A DNA stretch of 64,000 nt from Verrucomicrobiaceae bacterium (GTDB lineage Bacteria > Verrucomicrobiota > Verrucomicrobiia > Verrucomicrobiales > Verrucomicrobiaceae): the NCBI GenBank assembly GCA_024232965.1, contig JACKQF010000003.1, positions 620,001-684,000 on the forward strand, read 5' to 3'. The notes beneath the pieces are model-generated. The model was given only the letters and a program-made list of their open reading frames with translations. It did no database searches and was not told the DNA's origin. The stretch's first letter is position 1. Each line of letters begins with the position of its first letter. This document shows positions 15,846-23,090 of the stretch, piece after piece. Both the position numbers and the translations under genes were made by a program.

Positions 15846-16958
15846 ATGACACTGTTTCAATTCACTCTGAAGAACCTCCTGCGCCGCCCCACCCGGACGG
15901 TTCTGACCATCATGGGCATCGGCCTCGGCATTGGTGCCGTCGTCGCCCTGCTAGGCTTGGCCTGGGGCCTCGGCGAAAGTTGGTCCGATGCGTATAAGGC
16001 GCGCCGCACCGATCTGGTCGTGCGCAAGACCGGCGGTGGCTTTTTGGCCCAGCCCTTTCCAGATAACCTTGCGGACGGGGTGCGAGCCACTCCCGGTGTG
16101 GCCGCCGCTGCCAATTTGCTGACCGAGATCCTGAGCATCGAGGAAGTCCCGACCATGGTCGTGTCTGGTCGCGAGTGGGGCAGCTTTCTGTGGGACTCCC
16201 TAGAGATCATCGATGGCAAACTGCCTGCCGCGGCGACGGATAAGTCGGTCGTGCTCGGCAAACTGGCCGCAGAGATGCTGGAAAAGAAAGTGGGAGATAC
16301 CCTCACCATCGAGGTGGAAGACTTCAAAGTCGCCGCCATCGTCGATGGTAAGGCCGTCGTGGAAAATGGCGCGATCATCATGGCGCTGCCGTTGCTGCAA
16401 GAGGTCACTGGCAAGCCGGGGCAGGTGAATTTCATCAACATCCGTCTCGACCATAAGGGCGAAGACCCGAAGGCGGTGGCCCAGCTCATCGAGCAAAAGA
16501 TCTCCGGCTGTCGTGTCGATATCGCAGATCAAGTGGTGGCCAACAACGATGGCGTGAAAACCTTTGAAGCCATGAACTGGGGCACCTCCGCCATTGCGAT
16601 TCTGGTCGGGACCTTCGGCGTTATGAACACGATGTTCATGAGTGTGTTTGAGCGCTCTCGCGAAATTGGCATCCTCATCGCCCTCGGCTGGAAGCGTGCC
16701 CGCATCCTGCGCATGATCGTCTGGGAGTCCGTCGCTCTTTGTGTCGCGGCGGGTGTCGTCGGCATCATCGCCGGGATGGGCTTGCTCAAGGTTCTGTCCG
16801 TAACGCCATGGATGCAGGGCCGTCTTGAGCCTCATTTTGGTTGGGACCTAGTCGGGCTGGCCATGGGGCTGGCCGTGGTCGTCGGGCTGGCCAGTGGCTT
16901 TTTCCCGGCGCTGCATTGCACCAAGATCAATCCTAGCATCGCCATTCGTTCCGCCTGA
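15846..16958 (+). CDS. ABC transporter permease (MacB/LolC/FtsX type)
   Basis: 370-residue permease with the four-helix MacB topology: an N-terminal helix (about 17-42) after RRPTRTVLTIMG, a large periplasmic MacB-like core (about 45-235), and three C-terminal helices of the FtsX domain (from ILVGTFGVMNTM through EIGILIALGWKRARI to the last helix near residue 350). The EIGILIALGWKR coupling helix is characteristic. It works with the ATPase immediately upstream. The neighbouring outer-membrane-sorting-like protein suggests movement of lipids or lipoproteins, but the cargo is not shown by the sequence. Confidence 0.9.
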   Translation: MTLFQFTLKNLLRRPTRTVLTIMGIGLGIGAVVALLGLAWGLGESWSDAYKARRTDLVVRKTGGGFLAQPFPDNLADGVRATPGVAAAANLLTEILSIEEVPTMVVSGREWGSFLWDSLEIIDGKLPAAATDKSVVLGKLAAEMLEKKVGDTLTIEVEDFKVAAIVDGKAVVENGAIIMALPLLQEVTGKPGQVNFINIRLDHKGEDPKAVAQLIEQKISGCRVDIADQVVANNDGVKTFEAMNWGTSAIAILVGTFGVMNTMFMSVFERSREIGILIALGWKRARILRMIVWESVALCVAAGVVGIIAGMGLLKVLSVTPWMQGRLEPHFGWDLVGLAMGLAVVVGLASGFFPALHCTKINPSIAIRSA

Positions 16959-16971
16959 TTCTGCTTTTCTT

Positions 16972-17751
16972 ATGCGCTGGTTCCTCTGCCTTTTGTCTCT
17001 CTGCGTGGTGTCATCTGTCACCGCGCAGCAATACTCCGCTGAACAATACATCGCGGCTGTCAGAGCCGGTGCGCCGGAAGGTGGCGTCTATGCTCGCCTC
17101 CGAATGGAACACAGCGTGGGCGGCGGGAAGGCCAGCGTACTGCAAGTGCAGGTAAAGCGTCGCCCAGGCACTGATGGTGGCACCGATCAACTCTATCAAC
17201 TGCTCTATCCCAAGGAGCGCAAGGGCGAAGGGCTGCTGATTCACATCAATGGCCGCCAGTTCTCCGGTGCCACCTATGCGCCCGGTCTCGGCGTAGAAAA
17301 CCTCAAGTCATCAAGCGCAGGCGACGCCCTCTTTGGCACCGCCCTAACGATCGAAGATCTGCGGGCGACCTTCCTCAACTGGCCCAGCCAAACCATCATC
17401 GGCCAAGAAAAAATAGGCAGTGTCCCATGCACTATTGTTGAGTCAAAGCCTGATGCCTCGGGCAAAGGGGCCATCTGCGCCCGCAGTTGGATCGACTCGA
17501 CACGGCTCGTCACCATGCGCCTCCAGTTCTTCATCGGCGGCACGGATAAAATCGTGAAGGACGTGGAAACGCACAAAGTCAGCCGAGGCAAAAGCGGACG
17601 TTATCTGCCCGTGTCATTCACGGTGACCAATCACGAAACTGGTGCCAGCACCAAGGTAGAGGGCGTCCGTTCCGATTCAGGTCTCAGCTACACCGATGCT
17701 GATTTCTCGCCCAAAGCCCTGGAAACCGTCACCGCAGGGGCAGGGGAGTAG
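16972..17751 (+). CDS. Periplasmic LolA-like / outer membrane lipoprotein-sorting protein
   Basis: 259-residue exported protein, last gene of the ABC operon (13 bases after the permease stop). The N-terminal signal peptide (residues 1-18) ends at VTAQ. The mature part is a beta-rich LolA/LolB-like fold as in the DUF4292/outer-membrane-lipoprotein-sorting group: LQVQVKRRPGTDG, LYPKERKGEGLLI, WIDSTRLVTMRLQFF. In analogous operons the product ferries hydrophobic cargo through the periplasm. Start at ATG 16972 is set by the signal peptide; an upstream in-frame start would overlap the permease. Confidence 0.75.
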   Translation: MRWFLCLLSLCVVSSVTAQQYSAEQYIAAVRAGAPEGGVYARLRMEHSVGGGKASVLQVQVKRRPGTDGGTDQLYQLLYPKERKGEGLLIHINGRQFSGATYAPGLGVENLKSSSAGDALFGTALTIEDLRATFLNWPSQTIIGQEKIGSVPCTIVESKPDASGKGAICARSWIDSTRLVTMRLQFFIGGTDKIVKDVETHKVSRGKSGRYLPVSFTVTNHETGASTKVEGVRSDSGLSYTDADFSPKALETVTAGAGE

Positions 17752-17954
17752 ATCGGCGATTGGCCGACATGGGATCGGAGTTTAATGGGACGATGTAACT
17801 TGCGCCATTTCGGGCGGCAACGCAGGATCGTAGACTCAACGATTTGAGCGCAGCTAGCAGCGCAATTGCAATCTGACCTCAGATCGCGATGATCAGCCCT
17901 CAGATTGCGACGGGTAGAGCTTTAGGCTCGATGGAGACCTCTTGGCTCAGTGCG
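17752..17954. other. Non-coding spacer before repeat array
   Basis: No gene is visible. It contains a dyad CTCAA-CGAT-TTGAG (17835-17848) that resembles the units of the adjacent 21-bp array, and two 21-bp-spaced copies of CTCAGAT (17878 and 17899). These may be degenerate outliers of the array. Confidence 0.4.
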
Positions 17955-18195
17955 ATGCACCCTTGAACCGTGGCAATGCACCCTTGAGGGAGGGCAGTTC
18001 ACCCTTGAGGAATGATTACTCAAGCTTGAGAAATCGTTTTTCAAGCTAGAGAAGCGACAGTTCACCCTTGAAGCAAGGCGGTTCACCCTTGAACCACGAC
18101 GGTTCACCCTTGAAGCAAGGCAGTTCACCCTTGAAGCACGACGGTTCACCCTTGAACAATGGCGGTTCACCCTCGGGTTGGTGTTACTCAAGGGA
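17955..18195. repeat. Array of twelve 21-bp tandem units with internal dyads
   Basis: Twelve consecutive units occur at an exact 21-bp period; the CA of the CACCCTTGA core falls at 17958, 17979, 18000, 18021, 18042, 18063, 18084, 18105, 18126, 18147, 18168 and 18189. The best units read GGTTCACCCTTGAACC, a dyad with arms GGTTCA/TGAACC. Units 4, 5 and 12 are degenerate, unit 4 being the perfect palindrome CTCAAGCTTGAG. Between cores are semi-variable 7-9-base linkers. The constant two-helical-turn phase puts every dyad on the same DNA face, as in iterons or protein-binding arrays. Read on the plus strand it gives heptads FTLEARR but with no start codon and an internal TGA at 18013. It lies 3' of the integron integrase gene. 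Confidence 0.85.
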
Positions 18196-18516
18196 GAGGC
18201 ATGGCAGCCACAGCTAAACAGGCCGCAATCGTAGGGCACCCTGCAAGGGCCTGTCTCCCAGACCTCGGCTCGCAGCCGTCGTGTGCGCCTTGCTTGGGAA
18301 TGAGTGTCCAACCGCTTGAACCACTGATGCACTCTAAATGATCACTCACAGAGGCTGGCCCGGCGATGGGCGTGCCTCTGGGCGGCCAACCAACAAGTGC
18401 TGCCCAACCAACGAGGGATCAGGCTGGCCGCGCCAGCGGGCCGGTGTCAAACCGATCAAGGGCAGCCAGCTAGGTGCTCCTTCCCCGGCGGTTCGGATCG
18501 GGCAGATGCCTGTGCT
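18196..18516. other. Spacer between repeat array and intI 3' end
   Basis: About 320 bases without a convincing gene on either strand. It contains short direct words such as GCCAACCAACAAG/GCCCAACCAACGAG near 18390-18415, but no hairpin with a T-run and no attC-like structure that I can support. Confidence 0.4.
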
Positions 18517-19791
18517 TCACCAAAACGGGCCACTCGCACCTTGCGGACCGACCATCAAATCAAGCGGGCTCTTTACTCCTGTGCCGCCCACTCCAATGGC
18601 GACGTGAGCGTAGATCTCCGTCGTTTTCACATCCGCATGGCCCAATAGTTCCTGGATGGTGCGCAGGTCCTTGCCTGACTCCAGAAGATGCGTCGCGAAG
18701 GCGTGACGAAATCCGTGGGAGGTGACTCGTTTCTCAATTCCTGCGTCCCGCACCGCTCGCTGCAACGCGTTTGTGTACGTGCCTGGATGCACATGATGCC
18801 GCCGGACGGTCCCTGACTCAGGATCTGTGGATAGGTCGGGGGCGGGGAATAACCAAAACCATTCCCAGCGGGTTCCTGCCTTGGAAAACTTCCGTTCTAG
18901 TGCCCCTGGTAGCGCCACTCCAGGGAGGTTTTCTCTGCGATCCTCCTCGTACACCGCACGCACCCTTTTCTTGTGTTCCTCTAGTTTCGCGACCAGTGCC
19001 TCCGGCAGGATCGTCACCCGATCCAGATCGCCCTTGCCCTGCCGGATCGTGATCTGCCGCCTATCGATATCGATGTCTTTGATTCGCAGGCGCATTAGCT
19101 CTTTCAGGCGCAACCCGCCGCCATATTGCACCTCTGCGATGAGGCGATTGCGCTCCTCCAGCCGATTGAGTATGGCCAGGATTTCTTGAAAATTCATGAC
19201 CACCGGAATTCGTTTTGCCGTCCGGCGCAGTTTCACCTCTAGGTCCACCTGCTCATGACCGCACACCTCGCGGAAGAAGAACACCAACGCATTGAGCGCT
19301 TGCTTCTGGGAGCTAAAGCTCTGCTTCTCCACGGTGACGAGGTGGCTTAGAAAGTCCCGTGCACGATCTTGCTGCATGACTGCGCGTGCATCGGCGGCCC
19401 AGCGGGCATAGCGCCTGCCCCAGCGTCCGTAGGTTTGTCGCGTCCGCAGGGCCAAACCCTGCCTGCCGCCCGCGCGATCCATGGCCAGGAACACCCTTTC
19501 CTCCAAAGTGCGGACCTCTGCCCCAGCCTCCACCGCAAAGCGCAGCCACTCCAGATACCAACCGATTGCCTCCTTCCACTGATCGATCTGCCACTCTTGG
19601 CGCGGCTTGGAAAGCACCTGCTGTCTCCAGAAAGCCCGTGCCGCGTCCCGTCCGGGCTCTAACTGTTGACCGATCCGCCAGTCCTCGAGCCAGGACAGCA
19701 GCATCTCAAACCCAGGTTTCTGGTTTTCCGCCACATTGCGGGCCTTTTTCAAGTCGTCACGCCAAGATGGCGCATGGGAGGATGTGCTCAT
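18517..19791 (-). CDS. intI: Integron integrase
   Basis: 424-residue tyrosine recombinase that inserts and excises gene cassettes by attI x attC recombination. Catalytic set seen: Arg in GGGLRLKELMRLR, Lys region RQGKGDLDRVT, H-x-x-R in SHGFRHAFATH, His in LLGHADVKTT, and Tyr at about 394 in EIYAHV. What marks it as IntI rather than XerC/D or a phage integrase is the extra helix region between ALPGALERKFSKAG and FPAPDLSTDPESG, followed by RRHHVH, and the end GVKSPLDLM. IntI proteins are usually about 320-340 residues; this has an additional N-terminal stretch of roughly 90 residues (WRIGQQLEPGRDAARAFW region). Start is ATG 19791; ATG 19851 is less likely. It points away from the cassette array, the classical arrangement. 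Confidence 0.95.
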   Translation of the reverse strand: MSTSSHAPSWRDDLKKARNVAENQKPGFEMLLSWLEDWRIGQQLEPGRDAARAFWRQQVLSKPRQEWQIDQWKEAIGWYLEWLRFAVEAGAEVRTLEERVFLAMDRAGGRQGLALRTRQTYGRWGRRYARWAADARAVMQQDRARDFLSHLVTVEKQSFSSQKQALNALVFFFREVCGHEQVDLEVKLRRTAKRIPVVMNFQEILAILNRLEERNRLIAEVQYGGGLRLKELMRLRIKDIDIDRRQITIRQGKGDLDRVTILPEALVAKLEEHKKRVRAVYEEDRRENLPGVALPGALERKFSKAGTRWEWFWLFPAPDLSTDPESGTVRRHHVHPGTYTNALQRAVRDAGIEKRVTSHGFRHAFATHLLESGKDLRTIQELLGHADVKTTEIYAHVAIGVGGTGVKSPLDLMVGPQGASGPFW

Positions 19792-19969
19792 GAAACTACT
19801 GTTCAAAAAGACAGTCTTTTGGCAAGTGAATTTTGAAAAGGGAACGCACAAAAGTTATTAAGAAACCTGAATGAATCCGATATCGCCCCCAAAATATCAG
19901 CTCCTCTGGAAAATGTGAACATCAGGAAATCTTAACGAATCAAAAATCAGACCCAATGCCGTGCATGGC

Positions 19970-19998
19970 TTGACTTCAGGGCCGAAAGTCATCAATAT
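19970..19998 (+). promoter_or_regulatory. Candidate cassette promoter (Pc)
   Basis: A TTGACT -35 box (19970-19975) and a CAATAT -10-like box (19993-19998) are separated by 17 bases and point towards the cassette array. It lies in the 247-base gap between intI and the divergent small gene, where integrons normally carry Pc. The -10 match is moderate and the intervening small minus-strand gene makes the distance to cassette 1 long (about 390 bases). Confidence 0.3.
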
Positions 19999-20038
19999 CG
20001 ATCAGAAATGAACAGGCAAATATCGCCTCAAACCGATA

Positions 20039-20347
20039 TCACATCGTACTAATAACACTGTTCATCCTAAGAAGTTTCCTCGCGGATTCGGCAGCCGCGA
20101 TGATGTGTTCCAATGCGGCATCGAGCTTTTTACCATTCCGGTTGCAGTAACCTTTGTGGATGGCGTCGTCGCAATGCTCGTGGATCGCGTCGAGGTGCAT
20201 TCCAAGTTCCTCATTGCGGGGGGTATCCATGCGAGGATGAACAAGCCGTCGCTCGGAACCGCTCGGAGGCGGCTCTTTCGCAAACAGCCTGACTCGCTTC
20301 GGGCGTCCGGCGTGGGTCAATGGGTCGTCGTGTTGGGTAGCTTTCAT
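20039..20347 (-). CDS. Small hypothetical protein between intI and the cassette array
   Basis: 102-residue cytoplasmic protein of unknown function, transcribed in the same direction as intI and opposite to the cassettes. An AAGGAG Shine-Dalgarno lies 9 bases before the ATG at 20347, one of the few clear ones in this window; an ATG at 20356 directly follows it and is therefore less likely. The sequence starts MKATQHDDPLTHAGRPKR, has a basic/proline middle, and ends in a predicted helix (DAALEHIIAAAESARKLL). No family recognised. Its place between the integrase and the first cassette junction could mean an integrase accessory role or a cassette inserted in reverse; neither is shown. Confidence 0.6.
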   Translation of the reverse strand: MKATQHDDPLTHAGRPKRVRLFAKEPPPSGSERRLVHPRMDTPRNEELGMHLDAIHEHCDDAIHKGYCNRNGKKLDAALEHIIAAAESARKLLRMNSVISTM

Positions 20348-20384
20348 GTTTTTCATCTCCTTGGCGCGGCCCGAGGACTCAATC

Positions 20385-20391
20385 GTTCGCC
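20385..20391 (+). other. attI x cassette 1 junction core (GTTCGCC)
   Basis: The heptamer GTTCGCC is the exact complement of the R'' box GGCGAAC at 20753-20759 that closes cassette 1, as expected when cassette 1 entered as G^TTCGCC. No attC-like stem precedes it, so the bases to the left are best read as attI. The junction is about 590 bases from intI, further than usual. Confidence 0.6.
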
Positions 20392-20410
20392 TGAAAGATT
20401 TCCGTCTAGA

Positions 20411-20803
20411 ATGCTCACCAAGACTTTCGCAACTATCACTTCGTTGGCAGGACTTCTCGCCTGCATGCTGATGGGCATCTTCTCGTCGGCCGGGGTTTGT
20501 GCATTGATTTTCGGTTCGGACGTTTTGGACACAACCCTCGGCGACCCTCCTGACCGAACTCATCTGGCCTTTATTCTCTTCATGCTGTTGATGGTTCCCG
20601 GCATGATTATTGGGGCTATCGGAGGTGTGTTTGGCATTGTTTTGCCGCTTTGCCGAAAGTTCAGAATACCACTTGGCAGGAGCAACGAATCTGCAAGAAT
20701 ATGGCTGCACCGCTACGCCACGGGACTCGCAGAATACACAAAACCAACCAATGGCGAACAAGACGGTGGTGGACAACCGGCTACCCGCCCCGAGTCGAAA
20801 TGA
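20411..20803 (+). CDS. Cassette 1: two-helix membrane protein
   Basis: 130-residue inner-membrane protein of unknown function, the first cassette of the array. Hydrophobic helices at about residues 5-33 and 50-78 are followed by a hydrophilic C-terminus. The last ~16 codons run into attC1, so the C-terminal GGGQPATRPESK is attC-encoded rather than selected. ATG 20411 lies 25 bases inside the cassette boundary; longer in-frame starts upstream would cross the attI junction and are rejected. Expression presumably depends on an integron promoter. Confidence 0.7.
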   Translation: MLTKTFATITSLAGLLACMLMGIFSSAGVCALIFGSDVLDTTLGDPPDRTHLAFILFMLLMVPGMIIGAIGGVFGIVLPLCRKFRIPLGRSNESARIWLHRYATGLAEYTKPTNGEQDGGGQPATRPESK

Positions 20804-20879
20804 CCCTCTTGACTACAACCCTTAACCCTGTTGCGGAGTGGCGTTCCCGGTAGCCGGTTGCCACACCTCGACGTTCGCT
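20753..20879 (+). other. attC1
   Basis: Recombination site closing cassette 1. R'' GGCGAAC (20753-20759), spacer AAGAC, then an imperfect palindrome whose inner arms CAACCGGCTACC and GGTAGCCGGTTG pair, then GACGTT with core GTTCGCT (20873-20879). R'' complements cassette 1's own start (TTCGCC). Its body closely matches attC8. Confidence 0.85.
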
Positions 20880-20887
20880 CTAGAAAA

Positions 20888-21313
20888 ATGACTCTTCCTG
20901 ACATCGTAGATGAGCGAGCGCTTCGGCAGATGCTGGTAGACAGTCTCGAGCATTATCGGAACGAGAACGGATCGGTTCCAGTTTCCACTGCCATCCTCTT
21001 CGAGCCCTACCATCGTTGCTGGGGTATTTATCACTCTGCCAGACTGATGCACAGAGATGATTCGCCTGGCGACTATGACGTCCACAACTCAGGAGCTGGT
21101 GAGATGGATTCGTCGGCTTTTGAGCGAGACCGAACCGATCTCGTGAATCGCCTTTCCGCAATCGGTGAATCGTTCAGCAACGAGATCGAATCCACCCTGC
21201 TTCCGTCACAGCTCATCAGTTTTTCACTCGACTACGACGAAGTGTGGCGATGGCCGTCCGAAAACAGCCGGAGCGAACAAGGCGCGGCTGGACAACCCGC
21301 TACCCCGCCGTGA
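20888..21313 (+). CDS. Cassette 2: hypothetical protein
   Basis: 141-residue soluble, acidic protein with no recognised domain, no signal peptide and no membrane helix. The ATG at 20888 is 14 bases inside cassette 2 (which begins at 20874). The N-terminal part is helical (DERALRQMLVDSLEHYRNE), the middle has a WGIYHSARLMHRDDS segment, and the end has SLDYDEVWRWPSEN. The terminal SRSEQGAAGQPATPP is encoded by attC2 and the TGA stop (21311-21313) lies within it. The compact one-gene layout is typical of integron cassettes. Confidence 0.75.
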   Translation: MTLPDIVDERALRQMLVDSLEHYRNENGSVPVSTAILFEPYHRCWGIYHSARLMHRDDSPGDYDVHNSGAGEMDSSAFERDRTDLVNRLSAIGESFSNEIESTLLPSQLISFSLDYDEVWRWPSENSRSEQGAAGQPATPP

Positions 21314-21399
21314 GTTGACATGACCCTCTTTACTCGAACACTTAATCCTGTTGCGACGCGGCGCTCCCGGTAGCGGGAGCCAGCGCTCGGACGTTAGCC
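21272..21399 (+). other. attC2
   Basis: R'' AGCGAAC (21272-21278) complements cassette 2's start TTCGCT; core GTTAGCC at 21393-21399. Inner arms ACAACCCGCTACC and GGTAGCGGGAGCC pair. The body is nearly the same as attC6 (shared CTGTTGCGACGCGGCGCTCC). Confidence 0.85.
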
Positions 21400-21403
21400 C
21401 GGA

Positions 21404-21886
21404 ATGAAAAAGGTGGACTTCGCAGCGCTATTCCGAAAGGCCAGCGATGCTGCTGTCGACTTTGCGGGGCGATATGTGACCGATAGTCTTCCCACTCAGA
21501 GGCGATTCTTTTTGAACATTAATGAGGCTTACGAGCACCTCAAACCAACCGAGAGCACGCATCCCGAACTCGCGATGGGTGACCGAGATTACATAGGCCC
21601 CAAAACGGAGGGCGACATCATTGATCGCCTTTGGATCGACGGCACTGTTCCTGTTTGGATCGATATTTCAGTCTACCGGACGGATTCGGATTTTACCTAC
21701 CTCGATCTTTTGGCGTGTAATCGGTTCAGCGGTGAATCCTCGGATTACTACTACGAGGATCGGGACATGGGGCCGTTTGGCGTGAAGTCTCCATCTCTTC
21801 CTCCGCGCTGGAACGATTCGAAGGGTAAGTTTAGCTTGGAAGAACGCGTAAAGCTATTCCATCACATGAGAACCGAATTGGGCTAA
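21404..21886 (+). CDS. Cassette 3: hypothetical protein
   Basis: 160-residue soluble protein, no signal peptide, no recognised family. It starts MKKVDFAALFRKASDAAVDF, 10 bases inside the cassette, and has an aromatic/acidic middle (DSDFTYLDLLACNRFSGE, DYYYEDRDMGPFG). The TAA stop is formed by the R'' box of attC3 (GGCTAAC), a common economy in integron cassettes. Acidic and aromatic composition suggests a protein-interaction or immunity-type role, but this is speculation. Confidence 0.78.
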   Translation: MKKVDFAALFRKASDAAVDFAGRYVTDSLPTQRRFFLNINEAYEHLKPTESTHPELAMGDRDYIGPKTEGDIIDRLWIDGTVPVWIDISVYRTDSDFTYLDLLACNRFSGESSDYYYEDRDMGPFGVKSPSLPPRWNDSKGKFSLEERVKLFHHMRTELG

Positions 21887-22005
21887 CAAGTCGTCGCTCT
21901 CAACACCTGCCCCGCCGCGAGTTCAAATCGCTATGACCATTCAAACCCCAACCCACAGTCGAAGCCTCGCCCTCGGGCAGGTGTAAGAGGACTTCGACGT
22001 TATCC
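21881..22005 (+). other. attC3
   Basis: R'' GGCTAAC (21881-21887) complements cassette 3's start TTAGCC; core GTTATCC at 21999-22005. Inner palindromic arms include ACACCTGCCC and GGGCAGGTGT. Confidence 0.85.
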
Positions 22006-22016
22006 AAAGGAATTGT

Positions 22017-22463
22017 ATGTCCCCGCTCGCAACAATCGGCACTTTGATCGAAGTGACGCCGTGGGATGAGCTTCAACACTGGCCGGACGCGGACACCGAG
22101 TGGACCTTCATAGATGATCGAACACCCTTCCGGTTCCGCGTAGCGGGAGAATTGAGCGACGACGGATTCTTCTTCGGATTGCACGGCCCGGTTGAGTCAG
22201 GCCCCGCACGTTACTTGAACCTAGTTTGCAACATCTTCCTACGACACGATGACTCAGATTGGCATACGGCCACCGAGTGTGGTGCGAGCTTCAAGGTTGC
22301 TCCGTCGATTGCAAAGCGCGTTGCGGCATACGACCCCAGAGAACACTCTGATGTGCCGTTTTTCCTCCACCCCGAAGGAACATCGATCGAAGGCTACCCG
22401 AGGACATCGCGGTTTGGCGGGATTCAGGTTGTCAGCGACCCAACTGAAACTGACAATGGATAA
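22017..22463 (+). CDS. Cassette 4: hypothetical protein
   Basis: 148-residue soluble protein without signal or membrane helix and with no recognised family. It begins MSPLATIGTLIEV and reads like a beta-rich domain (DTEWTFIDDRTPFRFRVAGEL, FFFGLHGPVESGPARYLNLV). Start is ATG 22017, 17 bases inside the cassette. The TAA stop is contributed by the R'' box GGATAAC. Directly downstream its attC is interrupted by IS copy 1, so cassette 4 can no longer be excised with an intact attC. Confidence 0.78.
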   Translation: MSPLATIGTLIEVTPWDELQHWPDADTEWTFIDDRTPFRFRVAGELSDDGFFFGLHGPVESGPARYLNLVCNIFLRHDDSDWHTATECGASFKVAPSIAKRVAAYDPREHSDVPFFLHPEGTSIEGYPRTSRFGGIQVVSDPTETDNG

Positions 22464-22579
22464 CAAGTCGCGGATGATCAACTGCCTGCCCGCGCTGAGC
22501 CGAAAGCTTTATGATAGTTCCACCCTTAACCCCGAAGTCGGAGCTCGCTGTCGGCAGGCAGTGACATCGCTTTGACGTT
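22458..22579 (+). other. attC4, interrupted by IS copy 1
   Basis: R'' GGATAAC (22458-22464) complements cassette 4's start TTATCC. Inner arms CTGCCTGCC and GGCAGGCAG pair. The site runs to GACGTT (ending 22579), where the IS begins; the missing core bases GGCC are found at 24512-24515 on the other side. Confidence 0.85.
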
Positions 22580-23090
22580 GATATGGCTCCGGTTTTGGCA
22601 AGTGGGAATGTGGGTTCGTGATCATTTTTTATGACCTGTGCTTTGGATTTGTTCTTCTCACCTCAGAAGCAGACTGACCGACCAGGGTGAATCGTATCAC
22701 TCCGGTGGTTATGCTGACATTCGCGTGCTGGGTAACGCATTTCTTTTGTTCACCGCGGCCTAGTTCTCACAGTCTCGCCTCGAGCGCTCAAAATGCCTTG
22801 CGGCATCTCTTATCTCACAACGTCCGTCGTGTGCTGGCCTCCGTGTCGATCAGTCTGATTCTAAGGTGTAAAGATGGGTTTCAATTTGGTCTGGTGCTTG
22901 TTTGAAATCTAATGAGTTCAATGATTTCGTCGTTGCGAAATCCATAGTGACTGCCCTTCAGATGCAGAGCGGAGTGCGAGGGAAAAACGCAATAAGTGCC
23001 GCAGGCCGAGCGCAGCGAGTTATGGCGGATTTTCCCTCGCACGGAGCGGCGCATCTGAGCTCGGGGCGCTTCGCTTCATGAGGGACTGGT
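22580..23090 (-). ncRNA. Candidate bridge/seeker RNA region of IS copy 1
   Basis: The 3' non-coding end of the element. In the IS1111 subgroup the guide (bridge/seeker) RNA is known to be encoded 3' of the transposase; the exact transcript here is inferred. Structure seen: a long stem-loop at 22960-23056 (arms TGCGAGGGAAAA/TTTTCCCTCGCA, outer AGATGC/GCATCT), a hairpin GATTTCG/CGAAATC at 22923-22942, and a patch at 22619-22651 that differs from copy 2 while keeping a TCAT/ATGA hairpin. Confidence 0.4.

Noticed and set aside
17955..18195. CRISPR array
   Set aside because: Units are directly adjacent at 21 bp with no 30-40 bp spacers, and no cas genes are present.
17922..18332. Minus-strand open frame with SRVNRRA heptads
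   Set aside because: It is the reverse reading of the 21-bp DNA array; codon use and composition follow the repeat, and there is no family or start context.
20385..20391. An attC of a preceding cassette at this junction
   Set aside because: No R'' box or palindromic stem is found to the left; attI is the simpler reading.
20039..20776. Long minus-strand frame (245 codons)
   Set aside because: Its upstream part crosses the cassette 1 junction and attC1; the shorter gene 20039-20347 has the good ribosome site.
22687..22905. 72-codon plus-strand frame in the IS 3' end (also 26113-26331)
   Set aside because: It is conserved only because the IS is conserved; it opposes the transposase and lies in the structured non-coding end. 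It has no family features.
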